Of a stretch of DNA of 64,000 nt, positions 39,156 to 48,087 are shown one piece after another. Every line of letters starts with the position of its first letter. The stretch's first letter is position 1. This DNA comes from Photobacterium piscicola (GTDB lineage Bacteria > Pseudomonadota > Gammaproteobacteria > Enterobacterales > Vibrionaceae). Location of the stretch: positions 1,240,001 through 1,304,000 of the forward strand of contig NZ_FUZI01000001.1 of the NCBI RefSeq assembly GCF_900166965.1, read 5' to 3'. The translations under genes and the position numbers were made by a program. The notes below the pieces were generated by a model. The model saw only the letters and a program-made list of their open reading frames with translations. It ran no database searches and was not told where the DNA came from.

Positions 39156-40703
39156 TTACTTATTATGCGGTTGTTGAAGTTTTTCCATTACTTGATCCAA
39201 ACTAAAACTTGCCGCTTTTTGACGTGGTGGAAACTCTTTAAAGGTTTCTAGATATTTGCCTACATACGCTTGTGCCGGAACAAACATATACGCGTGATCT
39301 AATAACCAATCATAGTAAGTATTTGACGTCACATCAGCCACTTCGTATGGGTCCATACGTAAATTAAATAGTTTAGGCACACGTAAGGTCACAAAAGGTT
39401 CAGCCCAGATTTGAAGAGTACCTTTCGCGCGTTGCTCCATGAACACGGCTTTCCATTTGTTATAACGCAGCGCCGCTAAATCACCATCATCGGTAAAGTA
39501 GAAGATTTCATCACGACGTCCTTTGTCTTCTTTTCCTGTTAAATAAGGTAAGAAGTTATAACCATCAAGATGGTTTTTAAAACTCTTATTACCGAGTTTA
39601 GTGCCATCTTTTAGCTCTTCTTTAATCTTGTCATTACCTGCTGCGGCTGCAAATGTTGGTAGCCAATCCATGTGGTGCATAATTTCATTGGATACAACAC
39701 CAGGCTGAATCTTACCCGGCCAACGAACCATTGCAGGAACACGGTATGCGCCTTCCCAGTTGGTATTTTTCTCACTACGGAACGGTGTTGTACCCGCATC
39801 TGGCCATGAGTTCATATGAGGGCCATTATCAGTTGAATAAAAGACAATGGTATTATCTTTAATGCCTAGCTTATCTACCGCTTTTAATAATTCACCAACA
39901 TGGTTATCGTGCTCAACCATACCATCAGCATAATTACTGATACCGGTTGAACCTTGAAGCTCAGGCTTCACGTGGGTTCTAAAGTGCATACGAGTTGCAT
40001 TCCACCACACAAAGAAAGGTTTATCCGCTTTCACTGCCCGTCCCATGAAATCAATCGCGGCAGCCGCCGTTTCATCATCAACCGTTTCCATACGCTTACG
40101 GGTTAATGGGCCGGTATCTTCGATCTTACCGTCAGCATAAGAATGGATGACACCACGAGGGCCAAATTTTTTACGAAATTCTGGATCTTTAGGGTAATCA
40201 ATATTTTCAGGTTCTTCCTCGGCATTTAAGTGATAAAGATTACCAAAAAATTCGTCAAAACCATGGTTTGTAGGTAGCATTTCATCTTTATCACCGAGGT
40301 GATTTTTACCAAATTGCCCCGTCATGTAACCTTGAGGTTTAAGTACTTCAGCAATGGTTGCATCTTCGGCTTGTAAACCAATATCAGCGCCAGGTAATCC
40401 GACTTTACTTAATCCAGTACGAAGCACCCCTTGCCCAGTAATAAATGTAGAACGTCCAGCGGTACACGATTGCTCACCATAATAATCGGTAAACATCATT
40501 CCTTCTTTGGCAATACTATCAATATTAGGCGTTTTATATCCCATCAGACCAAAGGTATAAGCACTAATATTAGATTGCCCAATATCATCGCCCCAAATAA
40601 CTAATATATTTGGCTTTTCTGCTGCAACAGAATAGCCAGAAGCGCCCATCAAAACGGCCGCTAAAATACTTAATCGGCGTTGAGTTCCCTTTCTAACTGT
40701 CAT
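39156..40703 (-). CDS. Exported S1-family sulfatase (CTAGR active site), leftward paralog
   Basis: About 515 residues with a Sec signal peptide (ends SVAA-EK). Core start KPNILVIWGDDIGQSN gives the metal-binding Asp pair; the formylglycine motif is CTAGR with Cys at about 80, then STFITGQ. Later YSTDNGPH supplies the second metal site. The motif has Ala where Pro is usual, a C-x-A-x-R type known for anSME clients. I start it at 40703, where CAGGAG is 5 bases upstream. It is clearly paralogous to the divergent sulfatase at 41088 (shared FFGNLYHLNAEEEPE and SYADGKIEDTGP). Substrate unknown. Confidence 0.87.
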   Translation of the reverse strand: MTVRKGTQRRLSILAAVLMGASGYSVAAEKPNILVIWGDDIGQSNISAYTFGLMGYKTPNIDSIAKEGMMFTDYYGEQSCTAGRSTFITGQGVLRTGLSKVGLPGADIGLQAEDATIAEVLKPQGYMTGQFGKNHLGDKDEMLPTNHGFDEFFGNLYHLNAEEEPENIDYPKDPEFRKKFGPRGVIHSYADGKIEDTGPLTRKRMETVDDETAAAAIDFMGRAVKADKPFFVWWNATRMHFRTHVKPELQGSTGISNYADGMVEHDNHVGELLKAVDKLGIKDNTIVFYSTDNGPHMNSWPDAGTTPFRSEKNTNWEGAYRVPAMVRWPGKIQPGVVSNEIMHHMDWLPTFAAAAGNDKIKEELKDGTKLGNKSFKNHLDGYNFLPYLTGKEDKGRRDEIFYFTDDGDLAALRYNKWKAVFMEQRAKGTLQIWAEPFVTLRVPKLFNLRMDPYEVADVTSNTYYDWLLDHAYMFVPAQAYVGKYLETFKEFPPRQKAASFSLDQVMEKLQQPHNK

Positions 40704-41087
40704 ATAAACTCCTGTATACACGAGTAAAAAACACCTTTAAATGTATAGCTCAGAGAGTACATTTTAGCTAACATAAATTAACACACAGGTCACATTTAAC
40801 AGCGAAAAAATGCAATAAATAACGCCATTACTGACAATCTTATTAATATCAACAAAATAGATTAGCAATATCCTAAGTACCTATTAAAAATAAACTTATA
40901 TCACCAAAACATGAGATAAAGCTCTCACTTTTCAGCAATATCACGCTCATCGTAAAAACATATAAAACCAATAAAAATCAATATTTTAATAGAAATAATA
41001 ACTTTTGGTTATAACGCCTATAAAGCGACGCATTTTTATTACTCACTTAGAGTACCTAAAATTAATCGCAACTAATGGGACTTATGC
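40704..41087. promoter_or_regulatory. Divergent promoter region between the two paralogous sulfatases
   Basis: A 384-bp AT-rich gene-free stretch that must hold both sulfatase promoters. I found no convincing palindrome or CRP site in it. Confidence 0.5.
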
Positions 41088-42659
41088 ATGGCGAATCACC
41101 TTAATAAAATTGCACTTAGTATTGGACTACTTGCCGCGTCAGGATCAGCAATGGCTGCATCTCAACCGAATATACTTGCCATTTTTGGTGATGATGTCGG
41201 TTATTGGAATATCAGTGCTTATAACCAAGGCATGATGGGATATAAAACCCCCAATATTGACAGAATAGCTAATGAAGGGGCACTGTTTACCGATCACTAT
41301 GGACAACAATCTTGTACCGCTGGACGTGCCGCCTTTATTACAGGTCAAGAACCTTTCCGTACCGGTTTGTTAACTATCGGTATGCCTGGATCGGAGCATG
41401 GCATTCCTGATTGGGCACCAACTATCGCTGATCTATTAAAAGATCAGGGTTATATGACAGCACAATTTGGTAAAAACCATTTAGGCGATCAAGATAAACA
41501 TTTACCAACCAACCATGGCTTTGACGAATTTTTTGGTAATCTTTATCACTTAAATGCCGAGGAAGAACCTGAGACCTATTACTACCCTAAAGATCCAGAA
41601 TTTCATAAAAACTATGGCCCTCGTGGTGTAATCAAATCTTATGCTGACGGTAAAATCGAAGATACCGGACCAATGACACGTAAACGTATGGAGCATGCCG
41701 ATGAAGAATTCCTAAGTTCTTCTTTGGCCTTTATGGAAAAAGCCGTTAAAGCTAATAAACCATTCTTTATCTGGCATAACACTACACGTATGCACGTTTG
41801 GACACGATTGCAAGAAAAATACCGTGGCGCATCAGGTGTCAGCATTTATGCAGATGGCATGATGGAACATGATGATCAAGTGGGTATTTTATTGGATAAA
41901 CTTGATGAGCTCGGCATTACTGATAATACTATCGTTATTTATTCCACCGATAATGGCGCTGAAACAGTAACGTGGCCTGATGGCGGTGCTACACCATTTT
42001 ATGGCGAAAAAGGCACAACATGGGAAGGCGGTATGCGTGTGCCTCAGTTAGTACGTTGGCCGGGCACAATCAAACCTGGAACTAAAATTAATGAAATGAT
42101 GGCACACCAAGATTGGCTTCCAACCTTACTTGATGCTGCTGGTGTTCCAGATGTAAAAGAAAAACTGGCTAAAGGCTATAAAGCCAATGGCAAAGAATTT
42201 AAAGTTCATATTGATGGTTACGATTTCAAACCACTATTTGAAGGCAAAGTAGATAAAGGACCACGTGAATCACTGCTTTATTTCACGGCTAATGGTGAGT
42301 TAAATGCAGTGCGCTGGAAAGATTGGAAACTGAATTTCGCCGTAATGGATGGCAATATCTCAAATGCCGTTCGTCAATCACCAAACTGGCCTCAGATTAT
42401 CCATCTACGTGCAGACCCATTTGAAAAAGCGCCTCATGAATCTGGAATGTATCTACGTTGGATGGCTGACAACATGTGGTTATTCGTACCCATGCAAGAC
42501 GTATTAGGCCAATTCTTTGAGACCCTGCCTAATTACCCAATGCAGGTAAGTACCCAAATGAATCCTGCTGCCATCAACGCTGAGTCACTTGGATTAAAAG
42601 CGAAAATGCAGCAATTAGATAAGCTGCAACAACAAATGGAAAAATTAAACATTAAGTAG
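41088..42659 (+). CDS. Exported S1-family sulfatase (CTAGR active site), rightward paralog
   Basis: A 523-residue sulfatase with a Sec signal (ends AMA-AS). QPNILAIFGDDVGYWN carries the metal Asp pair and QQSCTAGRAAFITGQ the formylglycine Cys at about 76. YSTDNGAE and a Lys/Gln-rich C-terminal helix (MQQLDKLQQQMEKLN) are visible. It aligns with the divergent sulfatase at 39156 along the whole length. The two probably act on related substrates or positions; neither substrate can be deduced. The ribosome binding site is weak (GGGA). Confidence 0.87.
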   Translation: MANHLNKIALSIGLLAASGSAMAASQPNILAIFGDDVGYWNISAYNQGMMGYKTPNIDRIANEGALFTDHYGQQSCTAGRAAFITGQEPFRTGLLTIGMPGSEHGIPDWAPTIADLLKDQGYMTAQFGKNHLGDQDKHLPTNHGFDEFFGNLYHLNAEEEPETYYYPKDPEFHKNYGPRGVIKSYADGKIEDTGPMTRKRMEHADEEFLSSSLAFMEKAVKANKPFFIWHNTTRMHVWTRLQEKYRGASGVSIYADGMMEHDDQVGILLDKLDELGITDNTIVIYSTDNGAETVTWPDGGATPFYGEKGTTWEGGMRVPQLVRWPGTIKPGTKINEMMAHQDWLPTLLDAAGVPDVKEKLAKGYKANGKEFKVHIDGYDFKPLFEGKVDKGPRESLLYFTANGELNAVRWKDWKLNFAVMDGNISNAVRQSPNWPQIIHLRADPFEKAPHESGMYLRWMADNMWLFVPMQDVLGQFFETLPNYPMQVSTQMNPAAINAESLGLKAKMQQLDKLQQQMEKLNIK

Positions 42660-42672
42660 TTAATTACAAACA

Positions 42673-42705
42673 ATAAAAAAGCACCATTTCGGTGCTTTTT
42701 TTATT
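42673..42705. terminator. Bidirectional terminator between sulfatase and antiporter genes
   Basis: AAAAAAGCACC-ATTTC-GGTGCTTTTTT, perfect arms with A- and T-runs. Confidence 0.9.
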
Positions 42706-42724
42706 TTATCGTAAAAAATAACTG

Positions 42725-44515
42725 CTATGCCGACTCTTTAACTAAAGCGACAATCGTCCATCCCGCTTTTGCTTCTTGCGTTGAAGTGACGGTAAACGGA
42801 ACAATATTTTGCTTTAAATCAATCGCAAACAATGGAATAAGTGATGAACCTTTATACTGCTGAAAATAATCTTCCAGTGTAAAGTTATCACTTAATTTAG
42901 TGTGTTTAATTTCTCCACCTTGGTTAATTAAACTCGCCAATTTTTTATAACTGATATCATCGCCAAATAGAACCGATCCGCTGTGAGCTTGAGTCGCAGA
43001 GTGCTTCTCTAGGCCACTATTATGCCGACGACCATTTAAACGAAAAATATTACGTTGTCCAAAATCTGTTTCATAATGGCTGGCGGCAACTGCATTAAAG
43101 TGTTTATCTGGAGTAAGTGCTAACAAATGGCCCACCCCAATTAAATCCAAATATTCATCAGCATGACTAGAGACCGCATTACCATAATAGGTTTCTAAAC
43201 CGGCCATTCGAGCTGCGCGAATATAATCCCAGTTAGAATCCGTCATCACCACTCGACAGTCGTATTTTTTAAGCGCTAATCCAATTTCTCGCGCAACATC
43301 ATTAGCGCCAACAATTAAGAAGCCCTTTGGTGATGGTTCAGCAACCCCTAATAAACGAGCAATAGGACGAGCAGTTAAACTTTGTAGTACCACCGTGCCG
43401 ATAATCACCATGAAAGTAAGTGGTACTAACAGTTGAGCTCCAGCAACACCATCATCGATTAATTTCAATGCAAATAAAGCTGAAATTGCTGCGGCAACAA
43501 TACCTCTAGGTGCAACCCAAGCTAAAAATAATTTTTCTTTAAATGCTAACTGACTAAACATTGTCGAAATAAAAATAGACGCAGGTCTTGCAACTACTTG
43601 AATCACCACAAATAACGTAATAGCCCCCCAACCTAATGCATGGAAATCAGCCAATTGAATACGGGATGCTAGAATTAAAAATAACCCTGAGATTAATAAA
43701 ATAGTCAGGTTTTCTTTAAAGTGAAGAATATGGCGAATATCAACATCTTTTGCATTAGCAAGCCACATACCCATAACGGTAACAGCTAATAATCCAGCTT
43801 CAGATTCAAGCACATTCGCGCCAGCAAACACGCCCAACACAACGGCCAATACAGCAAACGGTTGTAAATATTCTGGTAAAAGATGATTACGCAGCACATA
43901 AGCGATAAACCACCCCGCTACAGCACCAATGACGAGTCCAACCAACAGCATTAAACCAAAGACTTCAAGGCTGTGCATTTGGCTACTAGAAACAATAAAC
44001 TCGTATACGATCACCACAAAGATCGCCCCAATAGGGTCAATCAATATTCCTTCCCAACGTAAAATATTGGCAAGTTTAGCTTGTGGTCTTACTGTCCGTA
44101 ATAAAGGCACTATCACTGTTGGCCCCGTTACAACAGTCATAGAGCCAAACAGGAACGCCAATGACCAACTGAAATCTAATAAATAGTGCGTTGCAATACT
44201 GGTAATAACCCATGTAATAATCGCACCAATAGTAACAATACTTTTTACGTTTTTTCGCACCGTTTTTATTTCAGCAAAGTTTAAGGTTAGGCTCCCCTCA
44301 AACAAAATTACGGCCACGGCTAATGAAATCAGTGGAAACAGTAAATCACCAAACAGAATATTAGGGTTAAATATGCCTGTCACAGGGCCAATTAATAAAC
44401 CAGCAATAAGCAATAATAAAATCGCGGGTAATTTCATACGCCATGCAAGCCATTGACATCCAAGCCCTAGTACCCCAAGGCCTGCAATCGTCAATCCAAT
44501 CATTTCTTGATGCAT
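42725..44515 (-). CDS. CPA-family cation:proton antiporter with C-terminal RCK domain
   Basis: A 596-residue membrane protein. About twelve helices in the first 400 residues; VILFEGSLTLNFAEI, MTVVTGPTVIVPLL and WEGILIDPIGAIFVV are typical of NhaP-type CPA1 antiporters. From about residue 405 a Rossmann-like RCK_N domain begins (FLIVGANDVAREIGLALKKYDCRVVMTDSNWD). Expected role: proton-driven Na+ or K+ export with nucleotide or redox gating. It stands alone, leftward. The exact ion cannot be read off. Confidence 0.85.
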   Translation of the reverse strand: MHQEMIGLTIAGLGVLGLGCQWLAWRMKLPAILLLLIAGLLIGPVTGIFNPNILFGDLLFPLISLAVAVILFEGSLTLNFAEIKTVRKNVKSIVTIGAIITWVITSIATHYLLDFSWSLAFLFGSMTVVTGPTVIVPLLRTVRPQAKLANILRWEGILIDPIGAIFVVIVYEFIVSSSQMHSLEVFGLMLLVGLVIGAVAGWFIAYVLRNHLLPEYLQPFAVLAVVLGVFAGANVLESEAGLLAVTVMGMWLANAKDVDIRHILHFKENLTILLISGLFLILASRIQLADFHALGWGAITLFVVIQVVARPASIFISTMFSQLAFKEKLFLAWVAPRGIVAAAISALFALKLIDDGVAGAQLLVPLTFMVIIGTVVLQSLTARPIARLLGVAEPSPKGFLIVGANDVAREIGLALKKYDCRVVMTDSNWDYIRAARMAGLETYYGNAVSSHADEYLDLIGVGHLLALTPDKHFNAVAASHYETDFGQRNIFRLNGRRHNSGLEKHSATQAHSGSVLFGDDISYKKLASLINQGGEIKHTKLSDNFTLEDYFQQYKGSSLIPLFAIDLKQNIVPFTVTSTQEAKAGWTIVALVKESA

Positions 44516-44687
44516 AAATGGATACTCTTTAAAAAATACAACACAAATAGCAGCACGATGTCATCCCCTTAAATCATTAGCTTGAGAATGCTAATTTAGA
44601 GACAATGTATGCACATACGCTACAATTAAATCACAATACAGATACAATAAACTAGCAACCATTATGATTATTCTGTTTTACAATAAC

Positions 44688-44735
44688 AAAAAAGCCGATG
44701 GTGGCTTTATTTACAAAGCACAACATCGGCATAAT
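44688..44735 (-). terminator. Terminator of dbpA
   Basis: GCCGATG / CATCGGC outer stem with an inner GGCTTT/AAAGC pairing; T-run on the minus strand. Lies 30 bp past the dbpA stop. Confidence 0.7.
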
Positions 44736-44764
44736 TATAATGGTTATAAGGGCTGGTATGTCAG

Positions 44765-46150
44765 TTAACGTAGTTGACGTGAACGGAAGTTACGACCTTT
44801 AATACGACCTTTTTCTAATTTTTGTAAAGCCTCACGAGCGACCTCACGTTTAACTGCAACATAAGCACAGTGATCAAATACATTGATCTTACCCACTGCT
44901 GCGCCCGCAATACCTTTATCACCTGTTAATGCGCCTAAAATATCACCCGGACGTACTTTTTGCTTCTTACCGCCATCGATCATTAACGTGATCATTTCAG
45001 GACGGAAAGTCGGTTGATCTAATAAATTACCGGCAGGTAAAGCTTCGCCTTCAATGTCACGATCAAGGTAATCTTCAAGTAATTTAACTTTGTAATGCTC
45101 TTTATCGCTAAATAATGAACATGCAATACCTTTACTACCCGCACGACCAGTACGGCCAATACGGTGAACGTGCACTTCTGTATCACGTGCTAAATGGTAG
45201 TTAATTACCATATCAAGATTATCAATATCTAAGCCACGAGCTGCAACGTCAGTCGCCACTAGGATTGATTTACTTTTATTAGAGAACAGAACTAAAGTAC
45301 GATCACGCTCACGTTGTTCTAAGTCACCATGCAATGCAATAGAACTGAAGCCAAAGTCTTCTAAGTCATCAGACATCTCTTGTGCTTCACGTTTGGTGTT
45401 ACAGAAGATCACACATGATTCTGGACGATGCTGATTCAATAATAAACGCACAGCATCTAAACGCGCTTCATTACCACTTACTTTGTAAAAGTGCTGTGAG
45501 ATACTGCTATCGTCATGGCTAGATTCTACTTTTACTTGCACTGGGTTTTTCATGATGCGCTTTGCAATAGAAGCAATTTGATCTGGGTAAGTTGCACTGA
45601 ATAACAATGTTTGGCGATCACTTGGAGCAGCATCAATAATCACGTCTAATGAGTCTTGAAAACCCATTTCTAGCATACGGTCAGCTTCATCAAGCACTAA
45701 CGTGTTTAGCTCATCAAGGCATAAGAAACCTTTTTGAACATGCTCTTCAATACGACCAGGCGTACCCACAATAATGTGCGCACCGTGTTCTAATGAACCA
45801 ATTTGAGGTCCAAATGGCATACCACCACATAAAGTCAGCACTTTAATGTTATGAATAGCACGTGCTAAACGACGAATCTCTTTAGCCACTTGATCGGCAA
45901 GTTCACGTGTTGGACATAATACTAACGTCTGTACACGGAAACGTTTTACATTAAGGTTATTTAATAATCCTAAGCCAAACGCTGCGGTTTTACCTGATCC
46001 TGTTTTACCTTGAGCAATGACATCCTTGCCATCAATAATAAGTGGAAGACTCTGAGCTTGAATAGGTGTCATTGCTTCATAACCTAAAGAGTCTAAGTTA
46101 CTCAATAGATCAGAATGAAGATTTAAGGTAGAAAATGCCGTCTGACTCAA
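44765..46150 (-). CDS. dbpA: ATP-dependent RNA helicase DbpA
   Basis: A 461-residue DEAD-box helicase. Motifs: AQGKTGSGKT, PTRELADQ, DEAD in VLDEADRMLEMGF, SAT, and HRIGRTGR. The C-terminal 75 residues (KVRPGDILGALTGDKGIAGAAVGKINVFDHCAYVAV) are the DbpA RNA-binding domain that targets 23S rRNA hairpin 92. It functions in large ribosomal subunit assembly. The start is a TTG at 46150 with AGGA 7 bases upstream; the N-terminus SQTAFSTLNL then matches other DbpA proteins. Confidence 0.94.
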   Translation of the reverse strand: MSQTAFSTLNLHSDLLSNLDSLGYEAMTPIQAQSLPLIIDGKDVIAQGKTGSGKTAAFGLGLLNNLNVKRFRVQTLVLCPTRELADQVAKEIRRLARAIHNIKVLTLCGGMPFGPQIGSLEHGAHIIVGTPGRIEEHVQKGFLCLDELNTLVLDEADRMLEMGFQDSLDVIIDAAPSDRQTLLFSATYPDQIASIAKRIMKNPVQVKVESSHDDSSISQHFYKVSGNEARLDAVRLLLNQHRPESCVIFCNTKREAQEMSDDLEDFGFSSIALHGDLEQRERDRTLVLFSNKSKSILVATDVAARGLDIDNLDMVINYHLARDTEVHVHRIGRTGRAGSKGIACSLFSDKEHYKVKLLEDYLDRDIEGEALPAGNLLDQPTFRPEMITLMIDGGKKQKVRPGDILGALTGDKGIAGAAVGKINVFDHCAYVAVKREVAREALQKLEKGRIKGRNFRSRQLR

Positions 46151-46515
46151 AATGATGTCCTGTAAACGTCAACATACCCATCTCACCGTAAAAAGAGGTG
46201 TCGATATGCTGTTTAATATAAGGTTGCACGCTATAACACATGCATAAGGGCTGCGACACTAACAGCTAATGACTACGCTGACAATGCTATAAATAAACAC
46301 GCTTATTTTAGCAAACATAATTTATTTTTGAAAATGCTACCACAGCAGTCCTAATTAGCACTGGCAACCCATCAATAATCCCCCTTTCTTGGCTGACGTT
46401 ATCCCTGTTACGTATTATAAAATCGCGGCTCATATATACCCGACCAATTTAGTCAGGTATACTGTTTTTCATAAACGTTATCGATTATTACGCCCAATAA
46501 AAACAAGGAAATATC
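46151..46515. promoter_or_regulatory. Divergent promoter region dbpA/trhO
   Basis: A 365-bp gene-free stretch. The only structure I note is an inverted repeat TATACC-C-GAC-7-GTC-A-GGTATA at 46435-46461, in the trhO leader, which could be an operator or RNA hairpin. Confidence 0.4.
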
Positions 46516-47496
46516 ATGAGTCAGTATGTTGTTTGTGCTCTGTATAAATTTGTCGATCTAAAGCATTATCTTACATTGCGTCAACCCATGCAGGATCTGA
46601 TGGAAAAGCATCACATTCGAGGCACCTTATTACTGGCAAATGAAGGCATTAACGGTACTGTTGCCGCTGATCGTAAAGGCATTGATACATTATTAGCATG
46701 GTTAAATGCTGATGCCTCCCTCGCAGGTATTGTTTATAAAGAGTCACTTTCGAATTCTCAGCCGTTTAATCGTTGTAAAGTAAAGATCAAAAAAGAGATC
46801 GTAACGCTAGGCATTGAAGGGATTGATCCTCGCCATGTTGTAGGCACTTACGTTAAACCCAGTGCATGGAATGATCTTATTGCCGATCCTAACGTATTGG
46901 TTGTAGATACTCGTAATGATTATGAAGTTAAAATCGGAACATTTAAAGGCGCAGTTAACCCCAATACCAACACATTCAGAGAATTTCCTGATTATGTTAA
47001 AAAAAACATGGATCCGACTAAACATAAAAAAGTCGCGATGTTTTGTACTGGGGGGATCCGTTGTGAAAAATCCACTGCATATATGAAACAACAAGGCTTT
47101 GAGGACGTTTACCACCTTGAAGGTGGCATTTTAAAATACCTTGAAGAAGTTTCACCACAAGATAGCTTATGGCAAGGTGACTGCTATGTATTTGATGGCC
47201 GCGTCGCTGTAAATCATCAATTAGAACAAGCTGATTATGATATTTGTAACGCGTGTCGATTACCTATTACCGTCGCAGACAAACAATCGAATTTATATGA
47301 ACAAGGTGTAAGCTGTCCTAAATGCCATGGCCACCACTCTTTGCAACAACTGGCACGATTTAGAGAACGTGAAAAACAGATCGCTTTAGCAATAGCACGC
47401 GGTGAGCAACATATTGGTGCTGAAAGTAGCTACCATAAAACACTTCGACGTACAGAAAAGTTGGCTCGAAAAAAAGAACAACGAGGCCAAGATTAA
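46516..47496 (+). CDS. trhO: tRNA uridine(34) hydroxylase TrhO (YceA, rhodanese family)
   Basis: A 326-residue protein. An N-terminal acylphosphatase-like region ([16 protein letters not shown]) precedes a rhodanese domain with the active-site loop [10 protein letters not shown]. The C-terminal part has CNACRLPI and CPKCHGHH, a Cys-rich segment typical of this family, and a basic tail. TrhO makes 5-hydroxyuridine at tRNA position 34 using oxygen. AAGGA precedes the ATG. Confidence 0.93.
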   Translation: MSQYVVCALYKFVDLKHYLTLRQPMQDLMEKHHIRGTLLLANEGINGTVAADRKGIDTLLAWLNADASLAGIVYKESLSNSQPFNRCKVKIKKEIVTLGIEGIDPRHVVGTYVKPSAWNDLIADPNVLVVDTRNDYEVKIGTFKGAVNPNTNTFREFPDYVKKNMDPTKHKKVAMFCTGGIRCEKSTAYMKQQGFEDVYHLEGGILKYLEEVSPQDSLWQGDCYVFDGRVAVNHQLEQADYDICNACRLPITVADKQSNLYEQGVSCPKCHGHHSLQQLARFREREKQIALAIARGEQHIGAESSYHKTLRRTEKLARKKEQRGQD

Positions 47497-47658
47497 CCTC
47501 AGTTAATGCAAGTTAAGTTCACTACGTGAAAAATTGCACAACCTACGTTGCTGTGCGATCATAATATTATCGATTTGAGATATCGCTACTCTACCAACGT
47601 CTATTATTATTGATGGGTAGAGCAGCTGTGATCCCCTTTACAGCAGGAATTAACCTTT

Positions 47659-47976
47659 ATGAGTCAACAAGACAATGACCTCATCAAAGCAAGTGAAAAT
47701 AACTTACAAAATGAATTTAATACTCCCCAATTTCAAATTGCTCGAGTACTGAGTATTACATTTAATGTCATTCTAATTCTTGCTCAAATAAAATTACTCA
47801 AAGACCACGAAATTGATATAAAAACCTATGGTGTTTTCATTTTTTGTAATATCAGTATATTAGTTAATATCCTTGCACCAAGGCTAACAAAATTAACACT
47901 AAAACAAGTAGGTAAGTACACAGCAATACCAACTATCATTAGTGTGTTTTTATTTCTTAGCCAAACCTTCGCTTAG
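47659..47976 (+). CDS. Small membrane protein, unknown
   Basis: A 105-residue protein with a polar N-terminus (about 30 residues) and three hydrophobic helices: VLSITFNVILILAQIKLL, YGVFIFCNISILVNILA and AIPTIISVFLFLSQTF. AGGA stands before the ATG. A 7-bp hairpin (CTCTACC/GGTAGAG, 47589-47622) lies upstream. I do not recognise a family and its neighbours give no clue. Confidence 0.6.
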   Translation: MSQQDNDLIKASENNLQNEFNTPQFQIARVLSITFNVILILAQIKLLKDHEIDIKTYGVFIFCNISILVNILAPRLTKLTLKQVGKYTAIPTIISVFLFLSQTFA

Positions 47977-47991
47977 ATAGACAATAAATAT

Positions 47992-48028
47992 CTGATTAAT
48001 CACCTAACGAAATTAAGTGATTAATCAG
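47992..48028. repeat. Perfect inverted repeat built from two TGATTAATCA palindromes
   Basis: CTGATTAATCAC (47992-48003) and GTGATTAATCAG (48017-48028) are exact reverse complements 13 bases apart; each arm itself contains the palindrome TGATTAATCA. Lies between two converging genes, so a terminator is possible, but there is no T-run. Confidence 0.6.
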
Positions 48029-48087
48029 CTATTGAGTAAAACGATAACAATTAATATTATAACGGTTATTCTCTTTTACTCTTTCCT

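Noticed and set aside
40790-40800. CRP site between the divergent sulfatases
   Set aside because: Only one half-site (TCACA) is present; the other pentamer does not match at the required distance.
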